DNA of 64,000 nt from Bifidobacterium catenulatum PV20-2 (GTDB taxonomy: Bacteria > Actinomycetota > Actinomycetes > Actinomycetales > Bifidobacteriaceae), in NCBI RefSeq assembly GCF_000800455.1, contig NZ_CP007456.1:248001-312000 (forward strand), given 5' to 3'. The notes under the pieces are model-generated. The model searched no databases. It saw nothing but the letters and a program-made list of their open reading frames with translations, and had not been told where the DNA came from. The translations under genes were made by a program, and so were the position numbers. Below, in pieces: positions 51,177 to 60,535 of the stretch (its first letter is position 1; every line of letters starts with the position of its first letter).

Positions 51177-52523
51177 CTACTTGCGGGTGGGGTCTTTTTG
51201 CAGGAAGAGGAAGATGAGGGCGACGATCAGCAGGATTGCGATCGAAAGCACGCCCACCGAAGCGTTGCCGGTGATCGACGTGGTGGTGGCCACGAGGAAG
51301 GTGCCGATGATCGAGGCGGTTTTGCCGAAAATATCGTAGAAACCGTAATATTCGTTGGCACGATTCTTTGGAATGATCTTGCCGTAATACGAGCGTGACA
51401 ACGCCTGAATACCACCTTGGAACAAGCCGACAAGAATCGCAAGAATCCAGAATTCTGTAGCGGAACGCAAGAAGAACGCGGCGAACAGCACAATGCAGAT
51501 ATAAGCGATCACAGCGGTGGTGATCATGGTTTTTGCGCCAAAACGCCCAGCCAGCTTGCCGTACGCGATTGCGCTCGGGAATGCCACGAACTGCGTGACC
51601 AGCAGCGCCATTACCAGATGCGTAGAGTCGATGCCTAACTGCGTGCCGTATGAGGTGCTCATGGAAATCACCGTGTTCACCGCGTCAATATAGAAGAAGA
51701 ACGCAATCATGAACATCCACAACGGCTTGTTCTTGCGGATTGCACGAAAAGTGGAGCCGAGCTCTGCGAATGTGCCGCGGATGGCCTCACCGGTCTGACC
51801 CGCGGTAGCGCGGTAATGCACCTGCTTATAGCTGGTGAGCAGCGGAATGGTGAACGCCACCCACCACAATGCGGTGATTACGAACGAAGCACGCGTGCAT
51901 GCCACCGTGGACCATCCAAACAACGACGGACCGCCGAAAATCAGCGCGATACAGGCGATGAACGGAATCGTGGAGCCAATATAGCCCCATGCGAAACCAT
52001 GCGAGGACACGCGGTCCATACGTTCATTCGACGTGATATCGACCAGCATGGAATCGTAGAACGTGAGCGAACCGTTCAGGCCGACCGTGGCGAGAATGCA
52101 CACCACCAAGAAAACGAGCCAGCTGAGCGGCAGTGCCATCGCACAGCAGGCGACCACGCCAGTCAGGAAGAATCCGGTGAAGAACTTCACCTTCATGCCC
52201 TGCACGTCGGCCATGGACCCGAGCACAGGCATCATCACCGCGATGATTAGTGATGCGATGGTCTGTGCGTACCCCCATGTCGACACGATATTCGATTGGC
52301 CGGCGGACTGCAGCAGCGAGTTCGCGTAGATTGGCACGACGGCGGTCGACAGCATCACGAATGCGGAATTGCCGACATCGTAGACGATCCACTTTTTTTC
52401 GCGGGTGGTGAGTTTTGCGTTGGGTTCCGGCAGATTTTCTGCGGATGTTGCGGCTGTCTCAGAAGCTACGGGCATGGAAGTTGCGGCGGGCGCAGTTGTG
52501 GGCGCTGTTGCGCGTTCAGACAT
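51177..52523 (-). CDS. MFS transporter, Atg22/UMF1 type
   Basis: A 448-residue membrane permease with about 12 hydrophobic segments. KKWIVYDVGNSAFVMLSTAVVP at the first segment is the Atg22/UMF1 family mark, as is DIFGKTASIIGTFLVA in the second half. QALSRSYYGKIIPKNRANEYYGF is another. The N-terminal 45 residues are an Ala/Thr/Pro-rich polar tail. ATG 52523 is chosen because the frame further upstream has no resemblance and lacks a ribosome site; a possible AGAGT precedes it. Substrates of bacterial members are largely unknown. Confidence 0.85.
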   Translation of the reverse strand: MSERATAPTTAPAATSMPVASETAATSAENLPEPNAKLTTREKKWIVYDVGNSAFVMLSTAVVPIYANSLLQSAGQSNIVSTWGYAQTIASLIIAVMMPVLGSMADVQGMKVKFFTGFFLTGVVACCAMALPLSWLVFLVVCILATVGLNGSLTFYDSMLVDITSNERMDRVSSHGFAWGYIGSTIPFIACIALIFGGPSLFGWSTVACTRASFVITALWWVAFTIPLLTSYKQVHYRATAGQTGEAIRGTFAELGSTFRAIRKNKPLWMFMIAFFFYIDAVNTVISMSTSYGTQLGIDSTHLVMALLVTQFVAFPSAIAYGKLAGRFGAKTMITTAVIAYICIVLFAAFFLRSATEFWILAILVGLFQGGIQALSRSYYGKIIPKNRANEYYGFYDIFGKTASIIGTFLVATTTSITGNASVGVLSIAILLIVALIFLFLQKDPTRK

Positions 52524-52850
52524 GATTGTTGACTCTTTCGAATAAACCGTCAATTCACTGTTGTATACACTACAGTTCATCTTAAATGGACGTAAGGGAT
52601 GCGCTCTGCCGTTACGCATGAACAATGCATGAACATTGCGACTGATGTGTGATTGATGTTCAGCTATTTTGAACAAGCGCCATGATTCCGGGGAATCCAA
52701 GACGATTTCTATCCACAGGTTTACGATCTGGTTTGCGATTGGCTGGGGCTGGTTGTATAGTTGAGAAGTTGTGTGTTCTGCCGTGCATTCAGTTGCATGG
52801 TGTCGAATGCGCAGACTTGCAAGTCAATAGTAATTTATAGGGAGTCCATT

Positions 52851-53045
52851 ATGGCAGCTCGTTGCGCAGTGTGCGGCAAGGGACCGCAGACCGGTTTCAC
52901 CGTTTCGCACTCACATATTCGCAATAAGCGCACCTTCCGCCCGAACCTGCAGCCGGTTCGCACCACCATCGACGGCGAGAACGTTCGCGTTCGCGTTTGC
53001 GTCAAGTGCATCAAGGCTGGCAAGGTTCAGCGCGTTGAAGCGTGA
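52851..53045 (+). CDS. rpmB: 50S ribosomal protein L28 (zinc-binding form)
   Basis: A 64-residue large-subunit protein. [20 protein letters not shown] and [15 protein letters not shown] are L28 signatures. Two CxxC pairs (CAVC and CVKC) show the zinc-binding (C+) paralogue type, which in other actinobacteria can be replaced by a C- form under zinc shortage (known biology). GGGAG precedes ATG 52851. A terminator follows, then recG. Confidence 0.96.
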   Translation: MAARCAVCGKGPQTGFTVSHSHIRNKRTFRPNLQPVRTTIDGENVRVRVCVKCIKAGKVQRVEA

Positions 53046-53065
53046 ATCGCGAAATAACAGCTTGA

Positions 53066-53097
53066 AACCCCGGTAGACCACTGGTCGCCGGGGTTTT
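53066..53097 (+). terminator. intrinsic terminator after rpmB
   Basis: AACCCCGG pairs with CCGGGGTT, followed by TT and G. The stem is GC-rich and the loop is about 14 nt. Confidence 0.85.
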
Positions 53098-53200
53098 GCT
53101 TTATGCGCCCAGGTCTTGAGCGTACGGATTGTTCCAGTGGGTGGGGAATTTTGCCCGCTGAAGCCGTATCTGTCGGCATAAATGGGGAGAATGGTGCGTT

Positions 53201-55939
53201 ATGAGCACCACACTGGAAACACCGATTTCATCAATCGAAAGCAACCGCCGCAGGGTTGGCGCGCTGAAATCGCTTGGCGTGGTGTCCGTAGGCGACGCCC
53301 TGACCTACTATCCGTTCCGCGTAACCGACCCCGTTCCAGCACACGCACTGCACGAGGCGAAAATCGGGGAGAAAATGGCATTCGCCGCGCACGTGCTCGA
53401 AACGCGCGTTTTCCCCATGGCTCGTCGTGGCTTCCGTCTGATCGCAACAGTCGCCGACGATGATTTCGCAGCCCGTCGCAACACCCCAAAATCGTTGGCG
53501 TCGCTGGTTTTCTTCTCATATCGCAAATCGTATGTCGACTGGGTGCGGCGCAAATTGCACACGGGAGCGCTGCTGGTCGTCGCAGGCGAGCCAAGCGTGT
53601 ATGACAATCGTTTGCAATTCACGCATCCCGACCTGCTTACCATCAATCCCATGCAATCGCAGGCAGAAAGCGGGGAATGGAATGACGGTTTCGGCGATCC
53701 TGCAAATCCGCCGCTTGGTAATCTGAAATACGATGCGCAAACGGTTGATGAAGCATTGAAACGAGTCTGCCGTCCGCGACCGGTATATCATGCGAATTCC
53801 AGGATTTCCAGCGAACATATTCACGAATCGGTATTGAAATACATGGATGCGTTGCGTGGAAGCGAGTATTTGCCAGCGCAAACGGCAAATAATTCCTCAG
53901 GTAATATCGCACAAGAAGGGGAGTTTGACGCTCCTCAAATAGATCGTGAAGTGCAGATTGAATCATTGTCTGTTGCTATTCCCGACATTATTCCGGAAGA
54001 TTTTCGTGAGAAATATGGGCTTATGCATCGCGCTGAAGCATTCATGGCGATTCATGATCCGGTCGATCGCAAGAATTTCGACAACGCCCTGCAAACGTTG
54101 CGATACGAGGAAGCTCTGATCTGCCAGACCGCACTCGTCAAAACACGCGACGCATCACGCAAAAACAAGGCGACCGCATGTTCCGTAACGCGGTTGAAAG
54201 ACGATTTCATTGCCTCGCTGCCGTTTGCTCTGACGAGCGGTCAAAGACAGGTTATTACCGATATTTCCGCCGATATGACGCGTGACTACCCCATGCAACG
54301 ATTACTGCAGGGCGAGGTTGGATCCGGCAAAACCGTGGTCGCGGTCGCAGCCATGATGCAGGCTGTGGGATCAGGCGGGCAGGCCGTGCTTGTAGCGCCA
54401 ACGCAGGTTCTTGCCGAACAGCATTATGCGAGCATTTCCAAAATGGTGGCGAAATTGACGGATGCAGATAATAAAACAGCTTCCAGAATCCGAGAAAATA
54501 CTGCGACAACGCAAGTGCCAACATACCAACAAACTGGGGAATCCACACAACAAACTATCAACAATAATGCTGTGGATAAAGGTGCACAACTCGTCGACCT
54601 GCTTGACATAGCCGAAATTTCCAATGTGGATAACTCAAATAACGACGATTTGATTACATTGCGAAGTGAGCAATCGCATATTTTCGATGCAAAAAAAGCG
54701 GGTATTCCAAGCAAGGGGAACGATGTATTCGGCACAAAAGATGGGGAAATTCCCGTATTTCTTCTTACGGGAGGCATGCGACTTGCCGAACGCCGCCGCG
54801 TACTCGCCGCAGCCGCATCAGGCATGCCCTGCATCGTCGTGGCGACGCACGCCGCATTTTCCAAGAGTTTCCAAGCACCGAACCTCACGTTGGCGGTAAT
54901 CGACGAACAGCATCGCTTCGGCGTGGAGCAACGCGAATCGTTGAATTCCAAGGGGGCTACTGCGCCGCATCTGCTGGTCATGACGGCCACGCCGATTCCG
55001 CGCACCGCAGCCATGACCTGGTTCGGCGATCTTGATATTTCCGCGCTGACCGAACTTCCTGGCGGCCGCAAGCCGATTCGCACATTCGTGGTGCCGGAAA
55101 GCAATGCGTCGCTGATGAGCGAAATGTTCGCCCTGATCCGTAAGCGCATTGATGCGGGGGAGCGCGCCTACGTGGTCTGCCCGCGCATCGACGACGATTC
55201 CGAAAATGCGGACGACGCGTTGGCGGAGTCGGCTGCTTCAAACTCGAAAACTACGGGCTCGCCGATTCCCACCTTTGATGAAGCATACGATCTTGGAGAA
55301 GACGACGAACAGCGCGCGCAACGCCCCCCGTTGCATTCCGTCGCAGAAATCGTGGAGCGTCTGCGATCGTTGCCGCAATTCAAAGGCATTCGATTCGCAA
55401 CATTGACTGGGCGCGACGATGACGCCACAAAATCGCAGGTTATGGCCGATTTTGAAGCCGGTATAACGCCGATTCTGGTGGCGACCACGGTGATTGAGGT
55501 CGGCGTGGACGTTGCGAAAGCCAGTTGCATCGTGATTTTCGACGCGGATCGGTACGGACTTTCGCAATTGCACCAGTTGCGAGGGCGCGTTGGCCGTGGC
55601 GGCACTGATTCGGGAGCTTTCCTGATTTCGCGTGCGCCTGCGGACAGTGATGCCGCCCGCCGTCTTGACGTGATTCAGGGCACGTTGGATGGTGCCGAAA
55701 TCGCACAGGCCGATTTGGAATTCCGCGGAGCCGGCGACGTGCTCGGAGATGCGCAATCCGGCGGAAAAACGGGATTGAAGCTGCTGCGCGTGGTCAAGGA
55801 TGTGAAGATCATCGAACAGGCACGGGCCGAGGCCACTCAGCTTGTTGCGGCTGATCCCGATTTGCTTGGATCTGTGCAGTTGGCTGGAGCGGTATTGGAT
55901 TTCACGCGCGGTAACGAAATGTTCCTGACCAGCAATTAG
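53201..55939 (+). CDS. recG: ATP-dependent DNA helicase RecG, with a large insertion
   Basis: RecG reverses stalled replication forks and processes Holliday junctions. The N-terminal wedge/OB region is LKSLGVVSVGDALTYYPFRV and onward. Walker A is GEVGSGKT (371-378), motif II DEQH (568-571) with FGVEQR, then TATPIPRTAA. Motif VI lies in HQLRGRVGRGG. At 912 residues it exceeds the usual 690-750. About 95 extra residues sit between roughly 418 and 514, in the helicase domain between motif Ia and motif Ib. They are rich in Asn, Thr, Asp and Gln and look disordered. The catalytic motifs are intact, so activity is likely retained. Confidence 0.94.
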   Translation: MSTTLETPISSIESNRRRVGALKSLGVVSVGDALTYYPFRVTDPVPAHALHEAKIGEKMAFAAHVLETRVFPMARRGFRLIATVADDDFAARRNTPKSLASLVFFSYRKSYVDWVRRKLHTGALLVVAGEPSVYDNRLQFTHPDLLTINPMQSQAESGEWNDGFGDPANPPLGNLKYDAQTVDEALKRVCRPRPVYHANSRISSEHIHESVLKYMDALRGSEYLPAQTANNSSGNIAQEGEFDAPQIDREVQIESLSVAIPDIIPEDFREKYGLMHRAEAFMAIHDPVDRKNFDNALQTLRYEEALICQTALVKTRDASRKNKATACSVTRLKDDFIASLPFALTSGQRQVITDISADMTRDYPMQRLLQGEVGSGKTVVAVAAMMQAVGSGGQAVLVAPTQVLAEQHYASISKMVAKLTDADNKTASRIRENTATTQVPTYQQTGESTQQTINNNAVDKGAQLVDLLDIAEISNVDNSNNDDLITLRSEQSHIFDAKKAGIPSKGNDVFGTKDGEIPVFLLTGGMRLAERRRVLAAAASGMPCIVVATHAAFSKSFQAPNLTLAVIDEQHRFGVEQRESLNSKGATAPHLLVMTATPIPRTAAMTWFGDLDISALTELPGGRKPIRTFVVPESNASLMSEMFALIRKRIDAGERAYVVCPRIDDDSENADDALAESAASNSKTTGSPIPTFDEAYDLGEDDEQRAQRPPLHSVAEIVERLRSLPQFKGIRFATLTGRDDDATKSQVMADFEAGITPILVATTVIEVGVDVAKASCIVIFDADRYGLSQLHQLRGRVGRGGTDSGAFLISRAPADSDAARRLDVIQGTLDGAEIAQADLEFRGAGDVLGDAQSGGKTGLKLLRVVKDVKIIEQARAEATQLVAADPDLLGSVQLAGAVLDFTRGNEMFLTSN

Positions 55940-56001
55940 TTTGGCACGCCTAGAAAAGCCGGGCACACCTAAATTAAGCCCACCACGCTAAAGTAGTGCG
56001 T

Positions 56002-56604
56002 ATGCGCGTAATTTCAGGACGATTCAAAGGTGTGGCATTGACCACGCCGAAGTCGGGTACCCGACCGACTACAGATCGCACCAAAGAGGCGATTTTCTCA
56101 CACCTTGATTCATGGGGAGTGTTGGACGATGCCCGCGTGCTCGATTTGTTTGCAGGAACCGGCGCTTTGGGCATCGAAGCATTGAGCCGTGGCGCACGAG
56201 AGCTGGTGGCGGTGGAATCATCCGCTCCGGCGGCCGCATTGATCGCGCAGACGCTGACCGCGTTGAAGCATAACCGTTCGTGGGAACATGGCATGAGCGC
56301 CCGCGTGGTGAAGGCCCGCGCGGAAAAATACGCGGCTTCAGCTTCGGCCGTTGAACCGTTCGACATGGTGTTCATTGACCCGCCGTACGCCTTCGAAACG
56401 AATGATTGCAACCAGCTGCTCGCCGATCTTGCCAGCCGTGAACTGACCTCCAGCAACACGGTGATCATGCTGGAACGATCCACCCGTTCCGAAGCTCCCA
56501 CGGCCCCCGCGAACTGGGAAATCACCGATCGGCGCGACTATGGCGAAACCGCCGTCTACTACATTGAACCCAGCGAGCCAATCTCTGATAACGGTCAGCA
56601 ATAA
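56002..56604 (+). CDS. rsmD: 16S rRNA (guanine-966-N2)-methyltransferase
   Basis: A 200-residue SAM-dependent methyltransferase modifying 16S rRNA. RVISGRFKGVAL at the start and TRPTTDRTKEAIFSHL are RsmD marks. VLDLFAGTGALGIEALSRG is the SAM-binding motif and FIDPPYAFE the DPPY catalytic motif. ATG 56002 is preferred; GTG 55996 would add two residues. rpmB-recG-rsmD is a usual order in actinobacteria. A weak hairpin (AATCGCA/TGCGATT, 56603-56626) lies at the end. Confidence 0.93.
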   Translation: MRVISGRFKGVALTTPKSGTRPTTDRTKEAIFSHLDSWGVLDDARVLDLFAGTGALGIEALSRGARELVAVESSAPAAALIAQTLTALKHNRSWEHGMSARVVKARAEKYAASASAVEPFDMVFIDPPYAFETNDCNQLLADLASRELTSSNTVIMLERSTRSEAPTAPANWEITDRRDYGETAVYYIEPSEPISDNGQQ

Positions 56605-56653
56605 TCGCAGGAAAAACTTGCGATTATTCCGTGTAAAAACAAGCGTTTGAAAG

Positions 56654-57565
56654 CTAGCGTTTGCGCGGGTGAGCGGCGGAAACCTCCCAACCGAGCGCCA
56701 TTAACGTCTTGCGATCGGCTTTGTCAAGCTTGGCGCAATCCAACGCTTCGATCAGATCCGGACGCAACTCGTCGGTTTTCTGGAGCGCCTCATCACGGCG
56801 GAAACGATCCACTTTCGCATGATTGCCGGAAAGCAACACGTCCGGAACCTTGATGCCACGCCATTCCGCGGGCTTCGTGTACTGGCGGTGCTCCAGCAGC
56901 GCGTTCTCGCCCGTATACGATTCCTCAACAATCGATTCCGCGTTGCCCATAAAACCGGGCAGCAGTCGCGTAATCGCTTCCAACATGACCGAAACCGCGA
57001 CCTCACCGCCGTTCAACACGTAATCGCCGATCGAATATTCGCGCACGTCAATGCCTTGCGCGCGGTAATACTGCGGAATGCGCGCGTCATACCCTTCGTA
57101 ACGGCCGCAGCCGAACAGCAGATGATCGGCATGGCTCAGTTCCGTCGCATCCTGTTGTGTGAACAGTGGGGCGGAAGGATTCGGAAAAATCAGCACAGGA
57201 CCTGCGGAAGATTGTGCAATATCAGTTTTTTCGGAATTCTCAGAATCTGCAGAAGATTGTGCAGTGCCGGAATCTGCAGTATCGCAGGAATCCGCAGAAT
57301 CCTCAATATTTTCCGTATTCTCAACTACCGCCGGCTCAAGCTGCAGCAGCTCGTCAAGACACTCGCTCCACACTTCCGGCTTCATCACCATGCCCGCGCC
57401 ACCGCCGACAGGAGTGTCGTCGACGGAATGATGCACGTCGTGCGTCCAATCGCGCAAATTATGGGCGGTCACTTCCACAAGACCTTTCGCCTGCGCTTTG
57501 CCGAGCAGACTGAGGTTCAGCACTTCGAAATATTCCGGGAAAACGGACACGATATCAATCTTCAT
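56654..57565 (-). CDS. trmD: tRNA (guanine-37-N1)-methyltransferase
   Basis: A 303-residue SPOUT methyltransferase that makes m1G37 in tRNAs reading CNN codons, preventing +1 frameshifts. MKIDIVSVFPEYF is the canonical start. FGCGRYEGYDARI and YSIGDYVLNGGEVAVSV form the SAM-binding trefoil knot. Compared with the 255-residue E. coli enzyme there is an extra Ser/Asp/Glu-rich stretch at about 78-122, before VLIFPNPSAP. A terminator lies between rimM and this gene (57604-57639), so its expression may be partly separate. Confidence 0.93.
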   Translation of the reverse strand: MKIDIVSVFPEYFEVLNLSLLGKAQAKGLVEVTAHNLRDWTHDVHHSVDDTPVGGGAGMVMKPEVWSECLDELLQLEPAVVENTENIEDSADSCDTADSGTAQSSADSENSEKTDIAQSSAGPVLIFPNPSAPLFTQQDATELSHADHLLFGCGRYEGYDARIPQYYRAQGIDVREYSIGDYVLNGGEVAVSVMLEAITRLLPGFMGNAESIVEESYTGENALLEHRQYTKPAEWRGIKVPDVLLSGNHAKVDRFRRDEALQKTDELRPDLIEALDCAKLDKADRKTLMALGWEVSAAHPRKR

Positions 57566-57603
57566 AATGATTCCAGAATACCGGTATGTCTGCCAAATAG
57601 CGG

Positions 57604-57639
57604 AAAACAAAAGGTGGGCATGGAATCCAATGCCCACCT
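57604..57639 (-). terminator. intrinsic terminator between rimM and trmD
   Basis: On the minus strand AGGTGGGCAT pairs with ATGCCCACCT, followed by TTTGTTTT. It falls inside what is normally one rpsP-rimM-trmD operon. Confidence 0.8.
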
Positions 57640-57654
57640 AATAAGTAATTGCGA

Positions 57655-58254
57655 TCACAGACCCGGAATAAGTCCTCCGGGCGGATCGAGGGTCAGATAG
57701 CCCTCTTCGAGGTCGATGTCTGGCACGAGCTCGTCCACAAACGGCACAAGCGCGCTGTTCTCAACCACAACGCCGTCGGCATCCTTCACTGGATTGGCGA
57801 GACGAATCTTCAGCAGCCATTGGGCCACTTCTATCACGTCAACGACTTTGCCGACCACCACGCCCGGTTCGAGACCAAGCATATTGTCTTCAGCCAGTCG
57901 CGCCTCAAGACCGATGAGGTCTTTCGGATACCACTCGTCGGCTTCAAGCATGTCTTCCAGATCGTCCGCCTCGCCATACAGCACAATGCCGTTGGCCGCT
58001 TCGGACTGGTCGCGGTTGTCAATGCCTTCGAACTTGATAATCCAACGGTTCTTGAAGGTACGGGAGTTCTCCACCACATACTCTTCTTCGCCGTCTTTCG
58101 TGTACAACACAGCACCGGGAGCGAACCGGTATTCCGGTTCGTCCGTAAAGATCTGCACGGTGACTTCGCCTTTGAGTCCCTGCGCACGCCCGATACGACA
58201 GACCCTCAGCAGCTCGGGCTGTTGAGGGTCGTCAGAATGCATATCACGCACCAC
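57655..58254 (-). CDS. rimM: 16S rRNA-processing protein RimM
   Basis: A 199-residue ribosome maturation factor for the 30S head. VCRIGRAQGLKGEVTVQIF, then RTFKNRWIIKFEGIDNRDQ and LIGLEARLA are the N-domain and PRC-barrel blocks. VPFVDELVPDIDLEEG and LTLDPPGGLIPGL end the chain. GTG 58254 is the first start; ATG 58242 (MHSDDPQ) is a real alternative, four residues in. It follows khpA by about 9 nt and co-transcription is expected. Confidence 0.92.
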   Translation of the reverse strand: MVRDMHSDDPQQPELLRVCRIGRAQGLKGEVTVQIFTDEPEYRFAPGAVLYTKDGEEEYVVENSRTFKNRWIIKFEGIDNRDQSEAANGIVLYGEADDLEDMLEADEWYPKDLIGLEARLAEDNMLGLEPGVVVGKVVDVIEVAQWLLKIRLANPVKDADGVVVENSALVPFVDELVPDIDLEEGYLTLDPPGGLIPGL

Positions 58255-58263
58255 GCTAGGATC

Positions 58264-58497
58264 TCACCTGCGCACGTCCATGATGTCGACGCGCACCTTG
58301 TGGTCGGCCAGTGCCTGCACCACGGTGCGAATCGCATTTGCCGTGCGTCCGCTGCGTCCGATGACGCGACCGATGTCTTCCGGGTTGACGCGCACGCGAA
58401 TGAGTTCGCCACGCGCGTTCTCATGGGACTTCACAGAAACATCATCGGGGAAATCGACGATGTTCTTAATCAGATGTTCCACAGCCTGGGCGAGCAT
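58264..58497 (-). CDS. khpA: KH-domain RNA-binding protein
   Basis: A 77-residue single KH domain protein. The RNA-binding GxxG loop is in VIGRSGRTANAIRTVVQAL. Length and the start MLAQAVEHLIKNIVDFPDDV are the usual KhpA form, which binds many RNAs and affects cell-envelope growth in Gram-positives. ATG 58497 lies just after the rpsP stop (58500-58502), with GTG 58503 rejected because it overlaps that stop. Confidence 0.93.
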   Translation of the reverse strand: MLAQAVEHLIKNIVDFPDDVSVKSHENARGELIRVRVNPEDIGRVIGRSGRTANAIRTVVQALADHKVRVDIMDVRR

Positions 58498-58499
58498 GA

Positions 58500-58949
58500 T
58501 CACTCAGCTTCCGCAGCCGGCTCTTCAGCCGGAGCTTCCTCGGTAGCGGCGGCTTCGGCTTCAGCCTTGGCCTTGGCTTCAGCTTCGGACTTTGCAGCCT
58601 TCAGCTTCTGAGCCTGGGACTCAACGGCCTCAACGCGAGCGGCGGCATCCGGGCCGGACTCAACGGTCTTCAGGGTGCCTTCAGCACCTTCAAGGCCCTT
58701 GAACTTCTGCCAGTCGCCGGTGATCTTCAGCAGGTTCAGCACCTGTTCGGTCGGCTGGGCGCCGACGCCGAGCCAGTACTGAGCGCGCTCGGAATCGATA
58801 ACGATGGTCGAAGGCTGGGTGTTCGGGTTGTAGGTACCGATCTCTTCGATGGCGCGGCCATCACGCTTGGTACGGGAATCCATGATCACCACGCGGTAGA
58901 ACGCGTAGAACTTCTTACCCATGCGCTTCAGACGAATCTTGGTTGCCAA
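58500..58949 (-). CDS. rpsP: 30S ribosomal protein S16 with acidic C-tail
   Basis: A 149-residue small-subunit protein. [20 protein letters not shown], then [19 protein letters not shown], are S16 signatures. The start is a TTG at 58949 giving [15 protein letters not shown] lies about 8 nt upstream and the family start cannot be placed elsewhere. After residue 95 the chain is an Ala/Glu/Lys-rich tail longer than in most bacteria. It heads rpsP-khpA-rimM. A TATAAT at 59076-59081 (minus strand) is a likely -10. Confidence 0.94.
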   Translation of the reverse strand: MATKIRLKRMGKKFYAFYRVVIMDSRTKRDGRAIEEIGTYNPNTQPSTIVIDSERAQYWLGVGAQPTEQVLNLLKITGDWQKFKGLEGAEGTLKTVESGPDAAARVEAVESQAQKLKAAKSEAEAKAKAEAEAAATEEAPAEEPAAEAE

Positions 58950-59164
58950 AATGGCTCTCCTTGTATAACTAGGGGTGTGCGTTTCGTTTTCTGTGTGGGG
59001 CACGGAATCCGAAACCCACGTGTTCCTCACGTCACGCGATAGTTAGAGGGCCTCGCGCGCGCGAATAACTTGACGATTATAACCGTGGGGTACGGACGGA
59101 TGGGTCTTAGGATGTTTCCCGCTCTACGCGACTTTCCGAACCCATGCAAAACCGGGAAGCCGTT

Positions 59165-59300
59165 TGTCTGATTCTGCGGAAACGGTCAATTATGCGGCGA
59201 ATATGAGGCTTTGAATGACCGAATCGGCAGAATCGGACATTTGCTGGCATTCGTGAGATGTTTGCGTGGGTCTACATGGCGGAATCGTCGGAATCAGGCA
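59165..59300. repeat. dispersed copies of the 24-bp dyad element
   Basis: TGTCTGATTCTG..GGTCA at 59165-59188 and its near-complement TGACCGAATCGG..GGACA at 59216-59239 are 51 bp apart. A weaker copy (GGCGGAATCGTCGGAATC, within 59277-59300) follows. These match the element of the gntK-gntP array, including the 51-bp step. They lie in the 428-bp gap between divergent rpsP and the EEP gene, which otherwise holds only promoters. Confidence 0.65.
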
Positions 59301-59377
59301 GGCTGGCTACACTTGGAGGTTCCGAGTTTGCGTATGTCCGTTCGAAGTGAACGGTTTGCATAGGGGGAGTTGCCTGA

Positions 59378-60412
59378 ATGATTATCGCGCTTTGGATTGC
59401 GTTGATTATTTGCGTTGTATGGATTGCGCTTGGCGAGATGCCGGCTGGTTGGGATGGTCATTTGCCGCTGCCGTACTTGATTGCGTTGATTCCGTTGCTG
59501 TGGATTCCGACGCTTGTGATCGCCGTCGCCGGTTTCGCGTTGCATGAGCCGGCTCTCGGGGGAGTCGCTGCGGCGGTCTGTTTTGCGTCGCTGCTGCGCA
59601 AAATCGCATATTGGATGGAAAATCTCAATTCTCCCAATACTGCGCAGAAAGTCGCCGAAAAACTTGCGGAAAAGCGTGAAACATCTCGTGAAACAAGCAA
59701 TGAAGCTGTTGTGGAATCCGCGAAACATGGCCGTTTCCGTGTGATGACGTTGAACTGTCGATTTGGTCGCGCCAACGCTGCGGCAATCGTCAGTGCGGTC
59801 AAAAAACATGATATTGCAGTACTTGCATTGCAGGAATTGACAGACGATCTGGTTGCGCAATTAGACGCTTCGGGATTGTCTGATTTGCTTCCGTACCGTC
59901 AGTTGGGGGAGAACAAAGGAACGGATAATGGCGGATTCAATGGTGTGTGGATTCGTATTGAACCAAGCGACATGTCTCCGGTCACTGCGGTGATTCCCGC
60001 GGCCGACGTGCCGGGCGTGTGCTTCCCGATCGATTCGATGCGCGGCATCACGTTTGTTTCGGCACATCCGAAGTCTCCGATGCGCGGATGCAAGGAATGG
60101 TCCGCCGGCATCATTGGCTTGGGGGAATTGGCGACCACTCAGAAGCAGGGCGACATCACCGTTGTGCTGGGTGATTTGAACTCCGGTACCGATCATCCGA
60201 GCTTCCGCAAGCTGCTGGATGCGGGCTTCAAGGATGCGGCCCTGTGCGAGGCGAAGGGCCGTCATGCCACGTTCCCATCATGGCTGCCGTGGCCGCGCAT
60301 CATTCTCGACCATGTGCTTTTCACCAAGGGATTGGACGCTTCCGATGTGAGTTCGTTCCGCGTTGAAGGCAGCGATCATCTTGCGCTTGCTGCCACGCTG
60401 ACGTTGAAGTAG
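59378..60412 (+). CDS. membrane-anchored endonuclease/exonuclease/phosphatase protein
   Basis: A 344-residue protein with two or three N-terminal membrane segments (to about residue 73) and a Glu/Lys-rich linker. An EEP-family domain follows: RVMTLNCRFGRA (Asn), LALQELTDD (metal-binding Glu), VVLGDLNSGTD (Asp/Asn pair) and SDHLALAATL (catalytic Asp-His). The family includes nucleases, phosphatases and sphingomyelinase-type enzymes. The domain orientation is uncertain. Start ATG 59378 has GGGGGAG upstream. Its terminator is shared with ffh. Confidence 0.85.
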   Translation: MIIALWIALIICVVWIALGEMPAGWDGHLPLPYLIALIPLLWIPTLVIAVAGFALHEPALGGVAAAVCFASLLRKIAYWMENLNSPNTAQKVAEKLAEKRETSRETSNEAVVESAKHGRFRVMTLNCRFGRANAAAIVSAVKKHDIAVLALQELTDDLVAQLDASGLSDLLPYRQLGENKGTDNGGFNGVWIRIEPSDMSPVTAVIPAADVPGVCFPIDSMRGITFVSAHPKSPMRGCKEWSAGIIGLGELATTQKQGDITVVLGDLNSGTDHPSFRKLLDAGFKDAALCEAKGRHATFPSWLPWPRIILDHVLFTKGLDASDVSSFRVEGSDHLALAATLTLK

Positions 60413-60467
60413 TTGATGGCGATTATGCGGTAGTCGATTCGGCTGAAAACAGCTGATTAGAGTACGC

Positions 60468-60509
60468 AAAAAGGGGATGTGATTCGTTTTGAATCACATC
60501 CCCTTTTTT
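60468..60509. terminator. bidirectional terminator between the EEP gene and ffh
   Basis: AAAAAGGGGATGTGATTC pairs perfectly with GAATCACATCCCCTTTTT across a short loop. A and T runs flank both sides. Confidence 0.93.
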
Positions 60510-60535
60510 ACGTTACCGTTTTCGCGTCGCTTGCT

